A stretch of DNA of 64,000 bases, taken from NCBI GenBank assembly GCA_951217055.1, contig OX578284.1, positions 45,142,967 to 45,206,966 on the forward strand. Direction: 5' to 3'. Numbering within the stretch: position 1 is the stretch's first letter; every line of letters starts with the position of its first letter. The translations under genes and the position numbers were made by a program. This document shows, piece by piece, positions 27,101 through 35,211 of this stretch. The notes beneath the pieces were generated by a model. That model saw only the letters and a list, made by a program, of their open reading frames with translations. It ran no database searches and was not told where the DNA came from. The DNA is from Gerris lacustris. Its lineage: Eukaryota; Arthropoda; Insecta; Hemiptera; Gerridae.

Positions 27101-27309
27101 AAATTAATTTTTTTTTTTTTTTTTTCAGATTGCGAGGAGCTGATCTAGGAGTTAAGGTTGCCGATAAATTCCAATGTATGCTCGGACACAAGAGCCGACC
27201 ACTCAGAGTTGAAGTTTCACCTGATATCGAGCTTGCCTCATTCAAGAAAGATCATAACAACGGAATTATCTACGTACTTCCTCCTAGTTTTGCTCTACGA
27301 GCCCTCTAA
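2994..27309 (+). CDS. Myo1D: Unconventional myosin ID (class I myosin), gene span, N-terminus outside window
   Basis: Actin-based motor with calmodulin-binding neck and a membrane-binding TH1 tail. In Drosophila the orthologue Myo31DF sets left-right asymmetry. Seventeen coding pieces join in frame with GT-AG introns. Visible parts in order: motor N-terminus ([18 protein letters not shown]), switch I ([16 protein letters not shown]), switch II (DIYGFE), actin-binding/SH1 region ([12 protein letters not shown]), converter (YGKTKVFI), two IQ-like segments, then a TH1 tail ending in a TAA stop at 27307-27309. From 8797 to the stop there are about 870 residues; with the other two visible pieces about 920, against about 1000 for MYO1D. 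Missing are the first exon (left of the window) and nearly all of the P-loop exon (assembly gap 8011-8210). Exon phases agree at every junction that can be checked and no internal stop was seen, so the gene looks intact. The assignment to ID rather than another class I myosin rests on close resemblance along the motor and tail as recalled, not on an alignment. Confidence 0.93.
3600..3970. repeat. Old repeat end and AAC/AAG-rich simple repeat
   Basis: 3600-3710 recalls an eroded DNA-transposon end (GGGACTGTCCCG). From 3720 to 3970 the DNA is a degenerate tandem of AAACAAACTAAC and AAGAAACAAGAAATCAGAAA units. No coding potential. Confidence 0.5.
4267..4546. mobile_element. MITE with about 46-bp terminal inverted repeats
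   Basis: Left arm 4267-4313 and right arm 4499-4546 are inverted copies (CTAGAATCGACGCGTTGACA at the core) with few mismatches. The 280-bp element is far richer in G+C than its surroundings. The short open frame within it is not a gene. Confidence 0.8.
4676..5735. mobile_element. hAT-like non-autonomous element with GTCACTT subterminal repeats
   Basis: Ends are CAGGGCTTGTAG and CTACAAGCCCTG, perfect inverted repeats, flanked by TCAAAG on both sides (4670-4675, 5736-5741). Inside both ends are six or seven copies of AGTCACTTA spaced at 10-25 bases. No transposase is visible; the middle holds a SINE-like repeat with a 5S-rRNA-like box. Confidence 0.78.
5030..5480 (-). repeat. SINE-like repeat with 5S-rRNA-like box, inside the hAT-like element
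   Basis: On the minus strand 5379-5396 reads TGCTTGGATGGGTGACC, the box C region of 5S rRNA genes, followed by a tail that ends in a CATA/TACA microsatellite (about 5085-5110). This fits a 5S-derived SINE or a LINE 3' end. Confidence 0.5.
6098..6304 (+). mobile_element. MITE family A, copy 1
   Basis: Contains the core TTAGTCCAATGTACTTTGGG then inverted pairs of GGGGAGTAACAATCTAAAGA-like strings. The left end is eroded. See the family note in the findings. Confidence 0.75.
7130..8010 (-). mobile_element. Penelope-like element 2, cut by the assembly gap
   Basis: Minus-strand frame ending at 7883 codes [19 protein letters not shown] and an ending very like that of element 1 (endonuclease C-terminus). 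It disappears into the N-run at 8011. 7186-7882 is its AT-rich 3' region with a short A/T homopolymer at about 7734. Confidence 0.85.
7147..7185 (-). ncRNA. Hammerhead-ribozyme-like motif (Penelope type), copy 2
   Basis: Minus strand: AGGC, AUGAUUA (core with two changes), U, stem II GCCCC/GGGGC, GAAA, UAUA, GCCU. AGGC/GCCU is a 4-bp stem I. Same position relative to the Penelope stop as copy 1, but a degenerate core makes activity less likely. Confidence 0.55.
8011..8210. other. Assembly gap (200 N)
   Basis: A run of exactly 200 N, the usual placeholder length, so the real size is unknown. It separates Penelope element 2 from the end of the Myo1D P-loop exon. Confidence 0.99.
8211..8248 (+). 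CDS. Myo1D: Myo1D exon remnant after the assembly gap (end of P-loop exon)
   Basis: Only the last 38 bases survive, coding [12 protein letters not shown] plus two bases of an Arg codon, followed by donor GTGAGT. In class I myosins this segment follows the GESGAGKT P-loop, so the nucleotide-binding loop must lie in the N-run or in unassembled sequence. The true exon start is unknown. Confidence 0.85.
8797..9016 (+). CDS. Myo1D: Myo1D exon: switch I region
   Basis: Acceptor TAACAG, donor GTTTGA. Contains [16 protein letters not shown] (switch I, nucleotide sensing) and [11 protein letters not shown]. It opens with the third base of the Arg codon split with the previous exon. Confidence 0.95.
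9087..9325 (+). mobile_element. MITE family A, copy 2
   Basis: ATTGTTACTCCCCTG at the left, TCCAATGTACTTTAGGACAA in the middle, GGGGAGTAGCAATCTAAAGA at the right. Lies in the intron after the switch I exon. Confidence 0.8.
10491..10719 (+). mobile_element. MITE family A, copy 3 (near full length)
   Basis: Left end CTTCTTTAGATTGTTACTCC, right end GGGGAGTAACATACTAAAGA, with a second inverted pair inside (10621-10680). Confidence 0.85.
10848..11051 (+). CDS. Myo1D: Myo1D exon: upper 50K domain
   Basis: Acceptor TTTACAG, donor GTAAGT, 68 whole codons. Ends with [11 protein letters not shown], which joins to GN in the next exon to form the conserved AAILHLGN of class I myosins. The middle part is less conserved. 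Confidence 0.93.
11605..12665 (+). repeat. 100-bp tandem array abutting a Myo1D splice acceptor
   Basis: About nine units with a period of 100 bp (for example TTCAGACTGT at 11761 and 11861), five nearly identical at 11640-12060, then diverged ones at 12120-12240 and 12370-12660. Each unit carries AAGATTTCTTTTCAG, a good splice-acceptor mimic. The last unit runs into the real acceptor at 12683. Confidence 0.92.
12684..12890 (+). CDS. Myo1D: Myo1D exon: upper 50K domain, continued
   Basis: Acceptor TTCTTTTCAG, donor GTATTG, 69 whole codons. Codes GNITFGLDE...QRVIAARGE...YARDALAK, matching the segment ahead of switch II. The acceptor follows directly on a tandem array whose unit carries the same TTCTTTTCAG string. 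Confidence 0.94.
13479..13650 (-). mobile_element. MITE family A, copy 4 (partial)
   Basis: Reverse orientation: GGGAGTAACAATCTGAAGAA followed by TTCTTTAGATGGTTACTCCC and GTCCGAAAGTACATTGAACT. One end is eroded. Confidence 0.75.
14069..14258 (+). CDS. Myo1D: Myo1D exon: switch II
   Basis: Acceptor TGTTTCAG, donor GTAAGG. Contains [20 protein letters not shown] (switch II DIYGFE) and [13 protein letters not shown]. The usual FEQFCINY is FEQLCINY here. Confidence 0.95.
14592..14829 (-). mobile_element. MITE family A, copy 5 (near full length)
   Basis: Reverse orientation of copy 3, with both outer ends (CTTCTTTAGATTGTTACTCC and its inverse) and the internal inverted pair. Confidence 0.85.
15395..15610 (+). 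repeat. 5S-rRNA-derived sequence (SINE3-like)
   Basis: CTCCGATCAATAAATTTAAG then TACTTGGATGGGTGACC at 15443-15460 reproduce about 60 bases of the second half of a 5S rRNA gene, including the pol III box A/intermediate/box C region. The first 40 bases of 5S are absent, so it is a derivative rather than a gene. The following 150 bases have no recognised content. Confidence 0.7.
16025..16500. repeat. Tandem array, period about 112 bp
   Basis: Units of GACTTTTCCTAAAATAAAGG, CACTAATATCCAAAGAAAGT and GGGAAGGAAGGTACTAAAGA repeat about four times. Purine-rich; no coding potential. Confidence 0.9.
16817..16851 (+). ncRNA. Hammerhead-ribozyme-like motif, orphan copy 3
   Basis: Plus strand: GGC, UUGAAAA (core with two changes), U, stem II GGCC/GGCC, GAAA, CGUU, GCC. 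ACGU is palindromic and GGC/GCC form stem I, as in the Penelope motifs nearby, yet no Penelope frame is seen. It is probably a leftover terminal repeat. Confidence 0.5.
17296..17465 (+). CDS. Myo1D: Myo1D exon: lower 50K domain
   Basis: Acceptor TTTCCAG, donor GTAAGG. Codes [32 protein letters not shown] and [12 protein letters not shown], the relay region that follows switch II. Confidence 0.95.
17627..17736 (+). CDS. Myo1D: Myo1D exon: lower 50K domain, continued
   Basis: Acceptor TTTCTAG, donor GTAAGT. Codes [20 protein letters not shown] and the stretch up to FKIK; a split Lys codon leads into HYAGDV of the next exon. Confidence 0.93.
17759..18336. mobile_element. MITE family A ends around a longer interior
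   Basis: CTTCTTTATATTGTTACTCC at the left and GGGGAGTAACAATCTAAAGA at the right, 570 bp apart, with AT-rich unrelated DNA between (17810-18300). Either a longer family member or a copy with an insertion. Confidence 0.6.
18550..19117. mobile_element. piggyBac-like MITE at TTAA
   Basis: TTAA on both sides (18546-18549, 19118-19121). Ends CCCTCGGGAACGCCCGGTC and, inverted, CCCTCGGGTGCGCACGGTC, 16 of 19 identical. TTAA target duplication with CCC-starting ends is the piggyBac signature. No transposase inside. Confidence 0.8.
19338..19488 (+). CDS. Myo1D: Myo1D exon: HYAGDV segment
   Basis: Acceptor TTTTCAG, donor GTAATA. Codes [20 protein letters not shown], then LLYSSTNP and MWPEG. HYAGDV...F..KN.D is a near-invariant motif of the myosin lower 50K domain. 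Confidence 0.95.
19945..20175 (-). repeat. Interspersed repeat family R (copy, minus orientation)
   Basis: Shares the string TCCGAGACAA...CAGACAAACTTTCTCAT, inverted, with the copy at 23800-24270. Ends at GGCTCCACGAGCAGATTTG. Probably a retroelement 3' end. Confidence 0.5.
20278..20522 (+). CDS. Myo1D: Myo1D exon: actin-binding and SH1 helix region
   Basis: Acceptor TTTTAG, donor GTACTC. Contains [28 protein letters not shown] and [18 protein letters not shown], the classic myosin stretch before the converter. Confidence 0.96.
20634..20793 (+). CDS. Myo1D: Myo1D exon: converter
   Basis: Acceptor TTGGCAG, donor GTATAA. Codes [12 protein letters not shown] and [14 protein letters not shown], the converter signature, ending in LFALER just before the neck. 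Confidence 0.95.
20926..21092 (+). CDS. Myo1D: Myo1D exon: IQ neck
   Basis: Acceptor TTTTTAG, donor GTAAAT. Contains [20 protein letters not shown], an IQ motif, then a second basic repeat ([14 protein letters not shown]). IQ motifs bind calmodulin-type light chains. Confidence 0.94.
21360..22010. repeat. Degenerate minisatellite, AACAAGATAACAAGTAAAC type
   Basis: Loose units of 12-36 bases such as ACAAGATAACAAGTAAACC repeat for 650 bases in a Myo1D intron. A poly-G run follows at 22143-22152. Confidence 0.8.
22343..22508 (+). CDS. Myo1D: Myo1D exon: start of TH1 tail
   Basis: Acceptor TTTACAG, donor GTAATT. Codes [17 protein letters not shown] and [19 protein letters not shown], matching the neck-tail junction of myosin ID. 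Confidence 0.93.
23560..23715 (+). CDS. Myo1D: Myo1D exon: TH1 tail
   Basis: Acceptor TTATTTAG, donor GTGAGT, 52 whole codons. Codes [20 protein letters not shown] and a less conserved Ser/Asn-rich part. Confidence 0.9.
23800..24270 (+). repeat. Interspersed repeat family R (copy, plus orientation)
   Basis: Begins near GGTCCCCTGAGTCCAAAAAA and includes GGCCGATTATGGCGAAATTT and TTTCCCAGAAAAAAATAG. Strongly similar to 26285-26860 and, in part, 9340-9740 and 53270-53640 (reverse). No coding frame. Confidence 0.65.
24362..24502 (+). CDS. Myo1D: Myo1D exon: TH1 tail (membrane-binding PH-like core)
   Basis: Acceptor TTTTACAG, donor GTAATT, 47 whole codons. Codes [20 protein letters not shown] then [12 protein letters not shown], the phosphoinositide-binding PH-like fold of class I myosin tails. 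Confidence 0.93.
24530..25066 (+). repeat. Interspersed repeat family B with hairpin head
   Basis: Starts with a GGGTTTC...GAAACTC hairpin (24540-24575) followed by TTATAGTTTCG, then AAAATGGTGGATAATTC repeated twice (24737-24800) and TGGGGTATCAAATGAAAG. Matches 36925-37270. Two AT homopolymer runs inside. Confidence 0.65.
25070..25145 (-). repeat. tRNA-derived SINE piece
   Basis: Minus strand has TAACCAAGTGG (box A like) and, 50 bases on, GGTTCAAATTT (box B like), then an A/T run. The same box A region recurs at 43195-43260. Confidence 0.5.
25300..25442 (+). CDS. Myo1D: Myo1D exon: TH1 tail
   Basis: Acceptor TTTTTGTAG, donor GTAAGT. Codes [19 protein letters not shown] and RVGELVGIL, typical of the TH1 domain of myosin ID. 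Confidence 0.93.
25905..26216. mobile_element. MITE with AATACCCC inverted ends
   Basis: Left AATACCCCGACTTACGTAA at 25910-25928, right TATGTAAGTCTGGGGTATT at 26191-26209, inverted copies. About 310 bp, non-coding. Confidence 0.65.
26285..26990 (+). repeat. Interspersed repeat family R (copy), interrupted by a hAT MITE
   Basis: Similar to 23800-24270 in order and strand. The copy is split at 26390-26543 by an insertion with a clean 8-bp duplication, which dates the insertion after the repeat. Confidence 0.65.
26390..26543. mobile_element. Small hAT MITE with perfect 8-bp target duplication
   Basis: CAGGGCCATCTCTAGGG at the left, CCCTAGGGACGGCCCTG at the right, 154 bp, flanked by AGCCTAAA on both sides (26382-26389, 26544-26551). 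GC-rich with a poly-G run. Confidence 0.88.
27129..27309 (+). CDS. Myo1D: Myo1D last coding exon and stop
   Basis: Acceptor TTTTTTCAG after a long T-run. Codes [14 protein letters not shown], ending in [14 protein letters not shown] and TAA. The C-terminus is short, as in other ID myosins. Confidence 0.92.
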
Positions 27310-27479
27310 GACCATCTCAATGAATTAGACTTGACGCTCCTTATGCTGTCTAATGTTCTCCCAGATAACAAAAGATTATTTAAACCTGGGACTTTACCAT
27401 TAAAAAAGAAGTTATTGTTTCTTTTTTTTAGAATTACTTTCACTGAATGAAGTAATTATTATTGTTTTAATTTTTATGA

Positions 27480-27485
27480 AATAAA
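27480..27485 (+). promoter_or_regulatory. Poly(A) signal for Myo1D
   Basis: AATAAA 171 bases after the stop codon, on the coding strand. Other AATAAA strings occur further on in this AT-rich DNA, so it is a likely but not proven 3' end. Confidence 0.55.
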
Positions 27486-27489
27486 AGTA

Positions 27490-29250
27490 TTATTGTTCAG
27501 CTTAATTATTTGTTAATAAGGAGAGTAACTTAATTAATATTAATGATATAATCACATTTATTTTGTTAAGATGTTTAGAAGTAAATAATTAGATAGTAAA
27601 AAAAACATAATTTGTCTAATTATTTGACTCCTCTAGCTGATTTAATTTTTCGAAGACCTATTTAAGACTAGGTAAGACCTTGCATTTATTTGCTCGCATA
27701 AGCTTCATAGTTTTAACTTGAACCCTAATTTTAAATTGACCCTTAAAAGGCTTTTTATTTACTTCCAATAAATATGATGCTACCCAAATATTCTGGAAAT
27801 ATAAATACCTCCTTGAATAATTTAAATCAGGGATATATGTAAAATATTGGATTATTCAAAATAATTGCTTATCATAGATACAATACACCACTAAAATTAA
27901 TTTTTACGCATACTAATAATACAAATGTACAAAGTAAGTTTATAATTTTCTATTTATTTGATTAAGTTAGAATTGCATGTATTATTCTGACTTCAATTGT
28001 AAATATATATTATTGTGTTTATAAAAGGAAGGTATGAGAGGCTTACATTTCCTCTCCCTTGAACCGAAATCGGAACACTAACAATAATTTTGGTTCAATT
28101 CTTAAATTGGTGATATCTAATAATGTCTTTGCTCTTTAATATGCTTTGAACTTCACTATAATACGAGTGGTAGAAGCCTTCACAATGGTATAACTATTCT
28201 TTAAAAAGCTAAGAATTTCAAAGATCAAACTATATGCACCGTTAAAGTTAATATTAATTTCTTCGGTGCAAGGTACAAAACAACAAAATTGCACAATTGA
28301 CTCTGTAAAACACAAAATTAGCCCAACAAAAACAGAAATTCTCAGATTTTGGGTAGCACATTGTACTTACTGCCTGTAAGAATTATAGTCTCTCTATAAA
28401 TTATCATTATTATTATTATTCCATGCCCCCTTACCACTTAGCTTTAAAAAATTACAATTTTTTTTTTTTTTTTGTACATCTACAAATGGCTAAGTATTAA
28501 TATATTTGTTATAAAACTTATGCATTATTCCATTCAAAAAATGTACGCTTAATCTTACTTTTATTTTTGTTGATGTTATATAATTTGTAATGCTTCATTA
28601 AAAATGGATTTGTTTAAAATTTGATTTTTTTAAAAAATTGTTTCATCAATTTAATGTCCTATCAGATTTTTGAAATTTGTTGGATTAGGTTTCAAATTAG
28701 AAATTTGTATATTTTTGGTTAAAAAGAAAGAATTATTTATAAAATGTAAAAGAATAATATTTGTAATATTTCTGTTTTAATTATATTATTTAATTTTACT
28801 AAATGAAACCAAAATGATTGTTTTTTTCTTCTTCTTTTTTTTACTTATTATTAATTTTATTTTATTTTTATTTCCTTTTTTTTCATGCTTTCCTGCTATT
28901 TTTTTTTTTTTTAATATTTGTATTTATTAGTTTTTTGGGCCAAGAAATGAAGAGTTAAAGCAAATCTATGACCTCTTTCAATTTCCATCTTGCTTCGATT
29001 TGTTTTACAGAATATTTCATTTCTAATACGTAGTACAAGATTTTAAGACATGTACTAAAATATGTATGTGTGATCATGTTTTCATGGTTGTGGATCCCAA
29101 AGTTAGGTACTATTATAAAGTTACGTATTAGAATCACCTTCAGAGGAGTAACTGGTTACGAATGTCAATTATAAGGTTTATATAACTGATGGCACACTAA
29201 CCTTGCATCATCTATTACATATATATGTAGTTGTATAAGCTCTTTAGCAG
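27490..29250. other. Intergenic, no gene seen
   Basis: AT-rich sequence after the Myo1D 3' end with many homopolymer runs. No conserved frame or clear element recognised. Confidence 0.6.
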
Positions 29251-29251
29251 G

Positions 29252-29484
29252 CCTAGGCCTTCCACAGTACGATAAGAGTGGTGAGCGACAGGCGGTAGAG
29301 TAGTGAACGGCGCTGACTACCTTAAGAGCGAAAATAATAGGAAGGGTGATATGCTCCTTCAGTTCCTATCAGACTCGTGCTTGTCACAGCTGACCGTCCC
29401 CTACTTCTATTGTACTCAATGTAAACAAAAACGTAAGTGAAACCTCTCTGACGCTCTGCCGCTCATATCGTACCCGAGGCCTAA
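29252..29484. mobile_element. Possible MITE with imperfect inverted ends
   Basis: Left AGGCCTAGGCC...TACGATAAGAG and right CTCATATCGTACCCGAGGCCT are imperfect inverted copies around a GC-richer interior. Confidence 0.45.
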
Positions 29485-29499
29485 TTGTTCTAAGCAAGT

Positions 29500-30865
29500 T
29501 GCAGTTTGAAATGGAGGACTGAGGCAAGAGATAGTTCAGTTTAAATTTCTTGATGCCTTTAAACTTGGAATTATATCATTTAGGGAATCAGTTAGTCTGA
29601 CAAGCTTATAAGTGTTCTTGTAAACAATCTTTAATTCCCATAGATGCGGCATATCCTACACTAATTATATCATTGGTGATAATATTAGTTCTTGACTCTG
29701 AATATTAATTGAGGATAGGGAGAATAAATTAAAAATCAAAATATATTTTGATTTTTACTTTTGATTGAACCTTGCTATGCACAATAAACCTTTTCCTAAA
29801 TTCACAGTCAATAATGCACAAAGATATCTGTGCATATTATTTACTGCTTTGAACACATATCCCCTCAAATTATAATTATGTTTAAAGTTCACTTATTTTT
29901 TAATCTTTAAGATCTCTTTAAGATTTATACGTCAGTATGTACCTCTTCCTTTACATAACATATTTATAATTTCCAATTAAATGTTTCTCATTTCTTTCTA
30001 TGACTTCCACTTGGCCCTAAAAAAAAACAACCATTTAATGCTATTTCTTTTATAATTTATTTTTAACCTCATTTTCTTCTTTCTTTTCTTCACCACTGTC
30101 GGGTGTTAATGCCTTAAAATGAAATACATTGTGATTGACTAAAAATTAATGATTAATTGTATATAACAAACAGATTTTTTTTTTAAGTTTAACTTAAAAA
30201 AATAAATATATATTGTTACAAATTAACAAAAATAATAAATAAATGTATATATGAACTATGATTAACATTAATATTAACTTATTATATTATTGTTATTTGT
30301 AAAATTATTATCTATAATAAATATTATTGTATTTAAAAAAAAAAAAAAATGGAATGTTTTTTACTTTGATATTCTTTAATATCAAAAATTAAAATAAAAT
30401 ATACAAAAATTAATAAAGGAAAGTGAGATAATATAGGGCACATGGTCTTTGAAAAATAAAAATGAAATAATTACGATCAAAATTCAATTTTAAGTTATTT
30501 ATGTTTTTGGGTCTGTAGAAGTTATGTGAAAAAATATAAACATTTAATCCATTTCTTACCATATTATTGATACCTGAATAATATTGATACCTGATATTAA
30601 GTAAAATTCTTGATGCTTCTCTAATAATTTTCCTAAGAATACTTATTTATGATAAACTTGTGATATAATAAAATACCTCCCCATTTTCTGCCAAATGCAA
30701 CATTATAATATATAAATGAAAGTGTACTTAAAAAAATAAATAATTGTTATTATTAAGTGCAATACATTTTTTGTTAAGATTTATACCAATATAAGCTCTT
30801 ATATTATCAAATATATTATATATCAGCTGATGTATGTATTATAGAATTTATGTTCAATGTGTTAA
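29500..30865. other. Intergenic, no gene seen
   Basis: Very AT-rich, no recognised element or frame. Confidence 0.55.
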
Positions 30866-30867
30866 TC

Positions 30868-31110
30868 TTTATAAGGCACTGTTACTCCCCATTTAAAAAA
30901 ATAGAAGTGAGTAACAATCTAAAGGAGGTGTACTGAATGTCCTTCTTTAGACTGTTACACCCCTTATAAAAACAGTAAAGCGATATTCTTTTGTCCCAAA
31001 GTACATTGGACTAAACATCCCTTTGCCTTAATAGTTATTTGAACAGAGGAATGTAAAAATAATTATATCAATTAAAAAACTATAGGGGAGTAACAATCTA
31101 AAGAAGTACC
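30868..31110 (-). mobile_element. MITE family A, copy 7
   Basis: Both ends, the internal inverted pair and the CCCAAAGTACATTGGACTAA core are present in reverse orientation. TTTATA flanks both sides, a possible target duplication. Confidence 0.82.
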
Positions 31111-31543
31111 TTTATAGTATTACCATAAAGTTTTCTTCTTTGATTTTTTTATTTTTGTCTTTAAAAACCCAGCCAACTTTTAAAATCCTGTTATAATATT
31201 GTTATATTTATTATTATTCATAAAAATATGTTATTCTTGAATATAATGGTTTTTAGAAGCCTTAAAATTTAACTTCGATTTTTCTACGCACTCTTAATAA
31301 TTTTAATCAATACAAAGATCATAAAATTTGAAACAAAAAATGAAAAAAAAACTCTTTTTGCCCCCTCTTCCCTTATCTATAGACCAACAAAGTAAAAACC
31401 AAAACAAATTGAACATTTTTTTGAATAATTTTAAACATTATTTTTATTTTGTTTTAAATTGATTTAATGCAGCTTTATTAATATATATTTTCTTTAGTTT
31501 CGGCTTAGCTTTTTTATTATTACTTAATGAAATGATTACTTAA

Positions 31544-31819
31544 CCCATTGAATGCGTAATCTAATTCATGAACCTACCTTAGTGACTGAATAGAAACTTT
31601 AAAAGTTAATTAAAAAAAAAAAAAAAAAAAAAAATGTTGGATCCCCTGTGGATACAAACGTCAACGGGCCTGACGGAGCCTTGCAAGATGGTTCTACTCG
31701 AGGCACGGAGAATAGAGCTACAGAGGGCTGAAAGGGAGGGCTTGGATCCACTGTGGATCCACCCGCCAGGCACGTTAGCACGGCATGGATCCACAGTGGA
31801 TCCACCCGCATTGAATGGG
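31544..31819. mobile_element. piggyBac-like MITE at TTAA with GGATCCAC repeats
   Basis: TTAA at 31540-31543 and 31820-31823. Ends CCCATTGAATGCG and CGCATTGAATGGG are perfect inverted repeats. Right half holds several copies of the palindrome-like GGATCCACAGTGGATCCA. A T/A homopolymer sits at 31612-31634. Confidence 0.82.
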
Positions 31820-31829
31820 TTAATGAAAT

Positions 31830-33400
31830 TGGATTTAACTTACTTTTTTATTTGCATTAAATCCGTCCGATTTCTTTCTAACTTTAAGATATAATTTATA
31901 TAAAAAAAAAAATGTTAAATTATAAAAAAATTGCTGAACTATGATTAAAAATTATTAGATTTCAGCTTAATACATTCCTTCAAAAGTTGGACGCATTTTA
32001 TTTAATAAAATAATAAATATTTATTATATTCTGCTGCTTTATTATTTTTTTGTATTTAATAATTATATTAATGTATTTTATAATTATATTTTTATAAGTG
32101 CCTTATTAGAATTGAAAATGTAATTAATTTTTGGCCATTTTGAATGAGAAAATTCAATTTTTATGTAATTTTTTTTTTAAAGAAATTGTCTAATTATTAT
32201 TATTATTATTCATTGTTAATAGAATTTTGTTTTACAACTATTTAGGTATATTTTTGTAAATTGCTTCTGCTAATAAATATTTTCATTATGATTTTTTCCA
32301 AAACCTAAACAGAGTTATTCTTAAAAGTTTTAACAAGCAGCAAGATCTACCTTAATTTAATTATTTAAAAAAAAAAAAAAAAATATAGAAATTAAGGGTT
32401 TTTTTTAAACCAAAGAAAATCTAAAATTGTGCATCTTATTAAGTCAAAAACACTGTTCTTATTGACTGTGGTTTGATTATACACATTAGGCGTCTAGTTC
32501 CAAAAGCAGACAAATTGACTCTACCACAGAGGTGAAGGTAATCATCAAATTTTATTTTGACTATCAACTGAACCATCTTAATACTTTTTTAAAAAAATTA
32601 TCCTAACTGTTTGAACCTGATGACCTCTTCTAAAAGCTTAACAGTTGTAATACATAAAAGTTAATATCAAGGTTTTACTGATATGTCAGGTTTTGGAACC
32701 GATATCTCAGGTTTTGGTGCTGATTTGTCAGATTTTGGAACTGAACGACTCACATAATACTTGTTAGAGGATACTGTCATACTATACTAAGCACAAACTA
32801 ATAAGTAACATTTACATCTTCATAGTCGATTAAATATACACATTTTCATAAAAATGTGCACTTTATCATTGATAAAACCACTCGCTACTAATACACTTAA
32901 AGATAACTCTTATGGACGGATAAACCAAAGAAACTAATTGAAATTTACCATTGATAAGGATGTCATTTGCCTCTTGTCAGCACAAACTTAAATAGGTAAG
33001 GGTAAAATGTGCATCTTATCATGTCTTTTTTCATTGATGAATTAGAATAATGATTTATCAGTGATTATACTACATATTCTCACTCTTAGATGGATACATG
33101 CAGTTGTGGTAGAATCCACCATTATCTAACTGGCTGTTTGCTTTAGGAGGAATAAAGTTAGAGATGTAAAACTTAAAAATGCATTTGTATCCCTTAAATG
33201 TAAATAATTCCATTCAACCAGCCTAATGGAATTAAATTGGATCCATCTAATTCTAGTTCAAAATCTTCCTTTACCCCATTTTGATTTGGAATTTAGTTGA
33301 ATTTAATTTTAATTTATGGCACTTTTATTGAAAAGGTCCCCCCACCTTTTTAATCTAATATACTTCGGACAACTGAATACAATTTTTTTTTATATACATA
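31830..33400. other. Intergenic, no gene seen
   Basis: AT-rich. At 32685-32750 a short tandem of about 25-28 bases (GATATGTCAGGTTTTGGAAC) repeats three times. Nothing else recognised. Confidence 0.55.
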
Positions 33401-33404
33401 TATA

Positions 33405-33480
33405 TAAAAGTGTGATATTCCTTTGTCCCAAAGCATATTGGACTGAATATCCATTTTTCTTAATTGTTAGTTAGACTAAG
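33405..33480 (-). mobile_element. MITE family A, fragment
   Basis: Only the core remains: GTGATATTCCTTTGTCCCAA and TTGGACTGAATATCC. Confidence 0.6.
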
Positions 33481-33782
33481 GGATTTATTTCCTATTCAAA
33501 GAAGGCGCCGCTTTTCTATAAGCGTACCCTTATTATTATCATTTTTAATAGTTAATATCATAATATTATAATAACTATTAAAAATCAAAATATATTAACT
33601 CTATATTGTACAGTTAATTCATACTCGAAGTATGGCTGATATAAAATTCACATTTGCCATAAATTGGTGTACTAGTTGAATGTATCATAAAGGATTTTTA
33701 GAAACTGTTTTTTTCTATCACTTTTTGTTTATTTACCCTAGATTCAGTCAATAAGCTCATTGTCAGTGCCAATTAAAGACGA

Positions 33783-33804
33783 ATGTGTGTGTGTGTGTGT
33801 GTGC
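33783..33804. repeat. (TG)n microsatellite
   Basis: About ten TG units at the edge of the following MITE. Confidence 0.9.
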
Positions 33805-33825
33805 GGTCTTACTTTAGTTTACAAC

Positions 33826-33998
33826 CTAAAGCCGACCATACATGTTGCAGTACATCTGACAGATAAACCTGTACAGGCTACCTGTATAGGTGAACTGGAG
33901 CGTGTGAACTATCATAATTGTGCAGTTATGGCATTATTTGGTAGCCACAGGCTCAGGTTCATCTGTTCAGGTTTACCGCAATGTGTATGGCCGGCTTA
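33826..33998. mobile_element. Palindromic MITE with AAGCCGRCCATACA ends
   Basis: Left TAAAGCCGACCATACATG and right TGTGTATGGCCGGCTTA are inverted, and the homology continues through most of the 170-bp element (CTGTACAGG and CTGTTCAGG near the middle). Confidence 0.7.
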
Positions 33999-34009
33999 GT
34001 ATAAACTCA

Positions 34010-34709
34010 ACTTTCTAAAGCCACTGCACGTGTGACTGTCAGGTACGCAACATCTATGGCTAGGTAAATATTGATTCATTATTTTTACTCTAGTTCTTCT
34101 ATGGCACTCACGGTATCCTTATAAAGGTAGAAACCTGCTTTGATAAATAAAAGTGTCTATTTACCTGGAAAGGGAATTCCTTTGTACCCACATTGTTATC
34201 TGACTATTTTCAACCTTTCTAAATATCCCACGATTGTAAATTCTTAAAACAGAACAAAAAATTCATATTTTTCTATACTTAAGACACTCAATTCAGTGGA
34301 ATGAAATAAAGCTACTTTTGATAAAGAAATGTCTTCATTCACTAGATTATATCGTCGATTTCAGCCCCAAACCTCACAAGTGCTTTGAGCGAACTTCACC
34401 AATAAGTTTAAAAAAATAAATTCATTTGAATTATTTATGTTTCAGTTCAATGTATATGTATGTATGTATTCTTTAAACTGTTATAATTTTAAAACTGTTT
34501 GTCAACATGTTAAAAAAATGCATCAAGATAATTTTAGGACATAATAACAAAAGTAATGATTTTTTGGAAGAGTACTTTTGACAAATGTAGTTAAGAGGTT
34601 TGGAACTGTTGCGCTTAATATGCTTATACTATTTTAAAACTACTTATTATTAATTATTTAAAACTAATTTAACTGTTTGATTCCTCTTAAAATAATATTT
34701 AATGAGGTA

Positions 34710-34744
<35 letters not shown>

Positions 34745-35200
34745 CTCTCAAGGATACTGTTACCTACTCAGTGATAAATATACTTGCATAACTGTTAACA
34801 ATAATTATATATACTATAAGGATGTTGTATGTTTCTCATAATTAAACAATATTCCTTAATTATTCCAATGTGATAAGTTAAATTTTGCTATAAAATATAT
34901 TCATTCTACTGCGATATGTGTTCAATTTATGTATTTTATCTATTCATTATATAGAGTTTAAATAAATTTGAAACATTTTTTAAAAAAATTGCATTTTTTA
35001 AATAAAGTTGTATTAAATAAAAACATTGTCTTTTGCTTTACATTTGTACCGTTCTTGATAGATTTTTTTTTTTTAATGATTGTTAGTGATTTAATTTAAT
35101 TTAGTTATTATTTTATTAATATAGTATACTTTTTTTAAAATAAATTTTGTAGATGATAAAGTTGTAATAGTATTTCATTACTACTGTCTATTAACATTTA
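34010..35200. other. Intergenic, no gene seen
   Basis: AT-rich with a poly-A run at about 34711-34740. No element recognised. Confidence 0.55.
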
Positions 35201-35211
35201 TGTAATTACAA

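Noticed and set aside
31599..31894. Overlapping short frames around GGATCC repeats
   Set aside because: They fall in the piggyBac-like MITE and its homopolymer; composition, not conservation, keeps them open.
33760..33999. 79-codon frame on the + strand
   Set aside because: Covers a TG microsatellite and a palindromic MITE.
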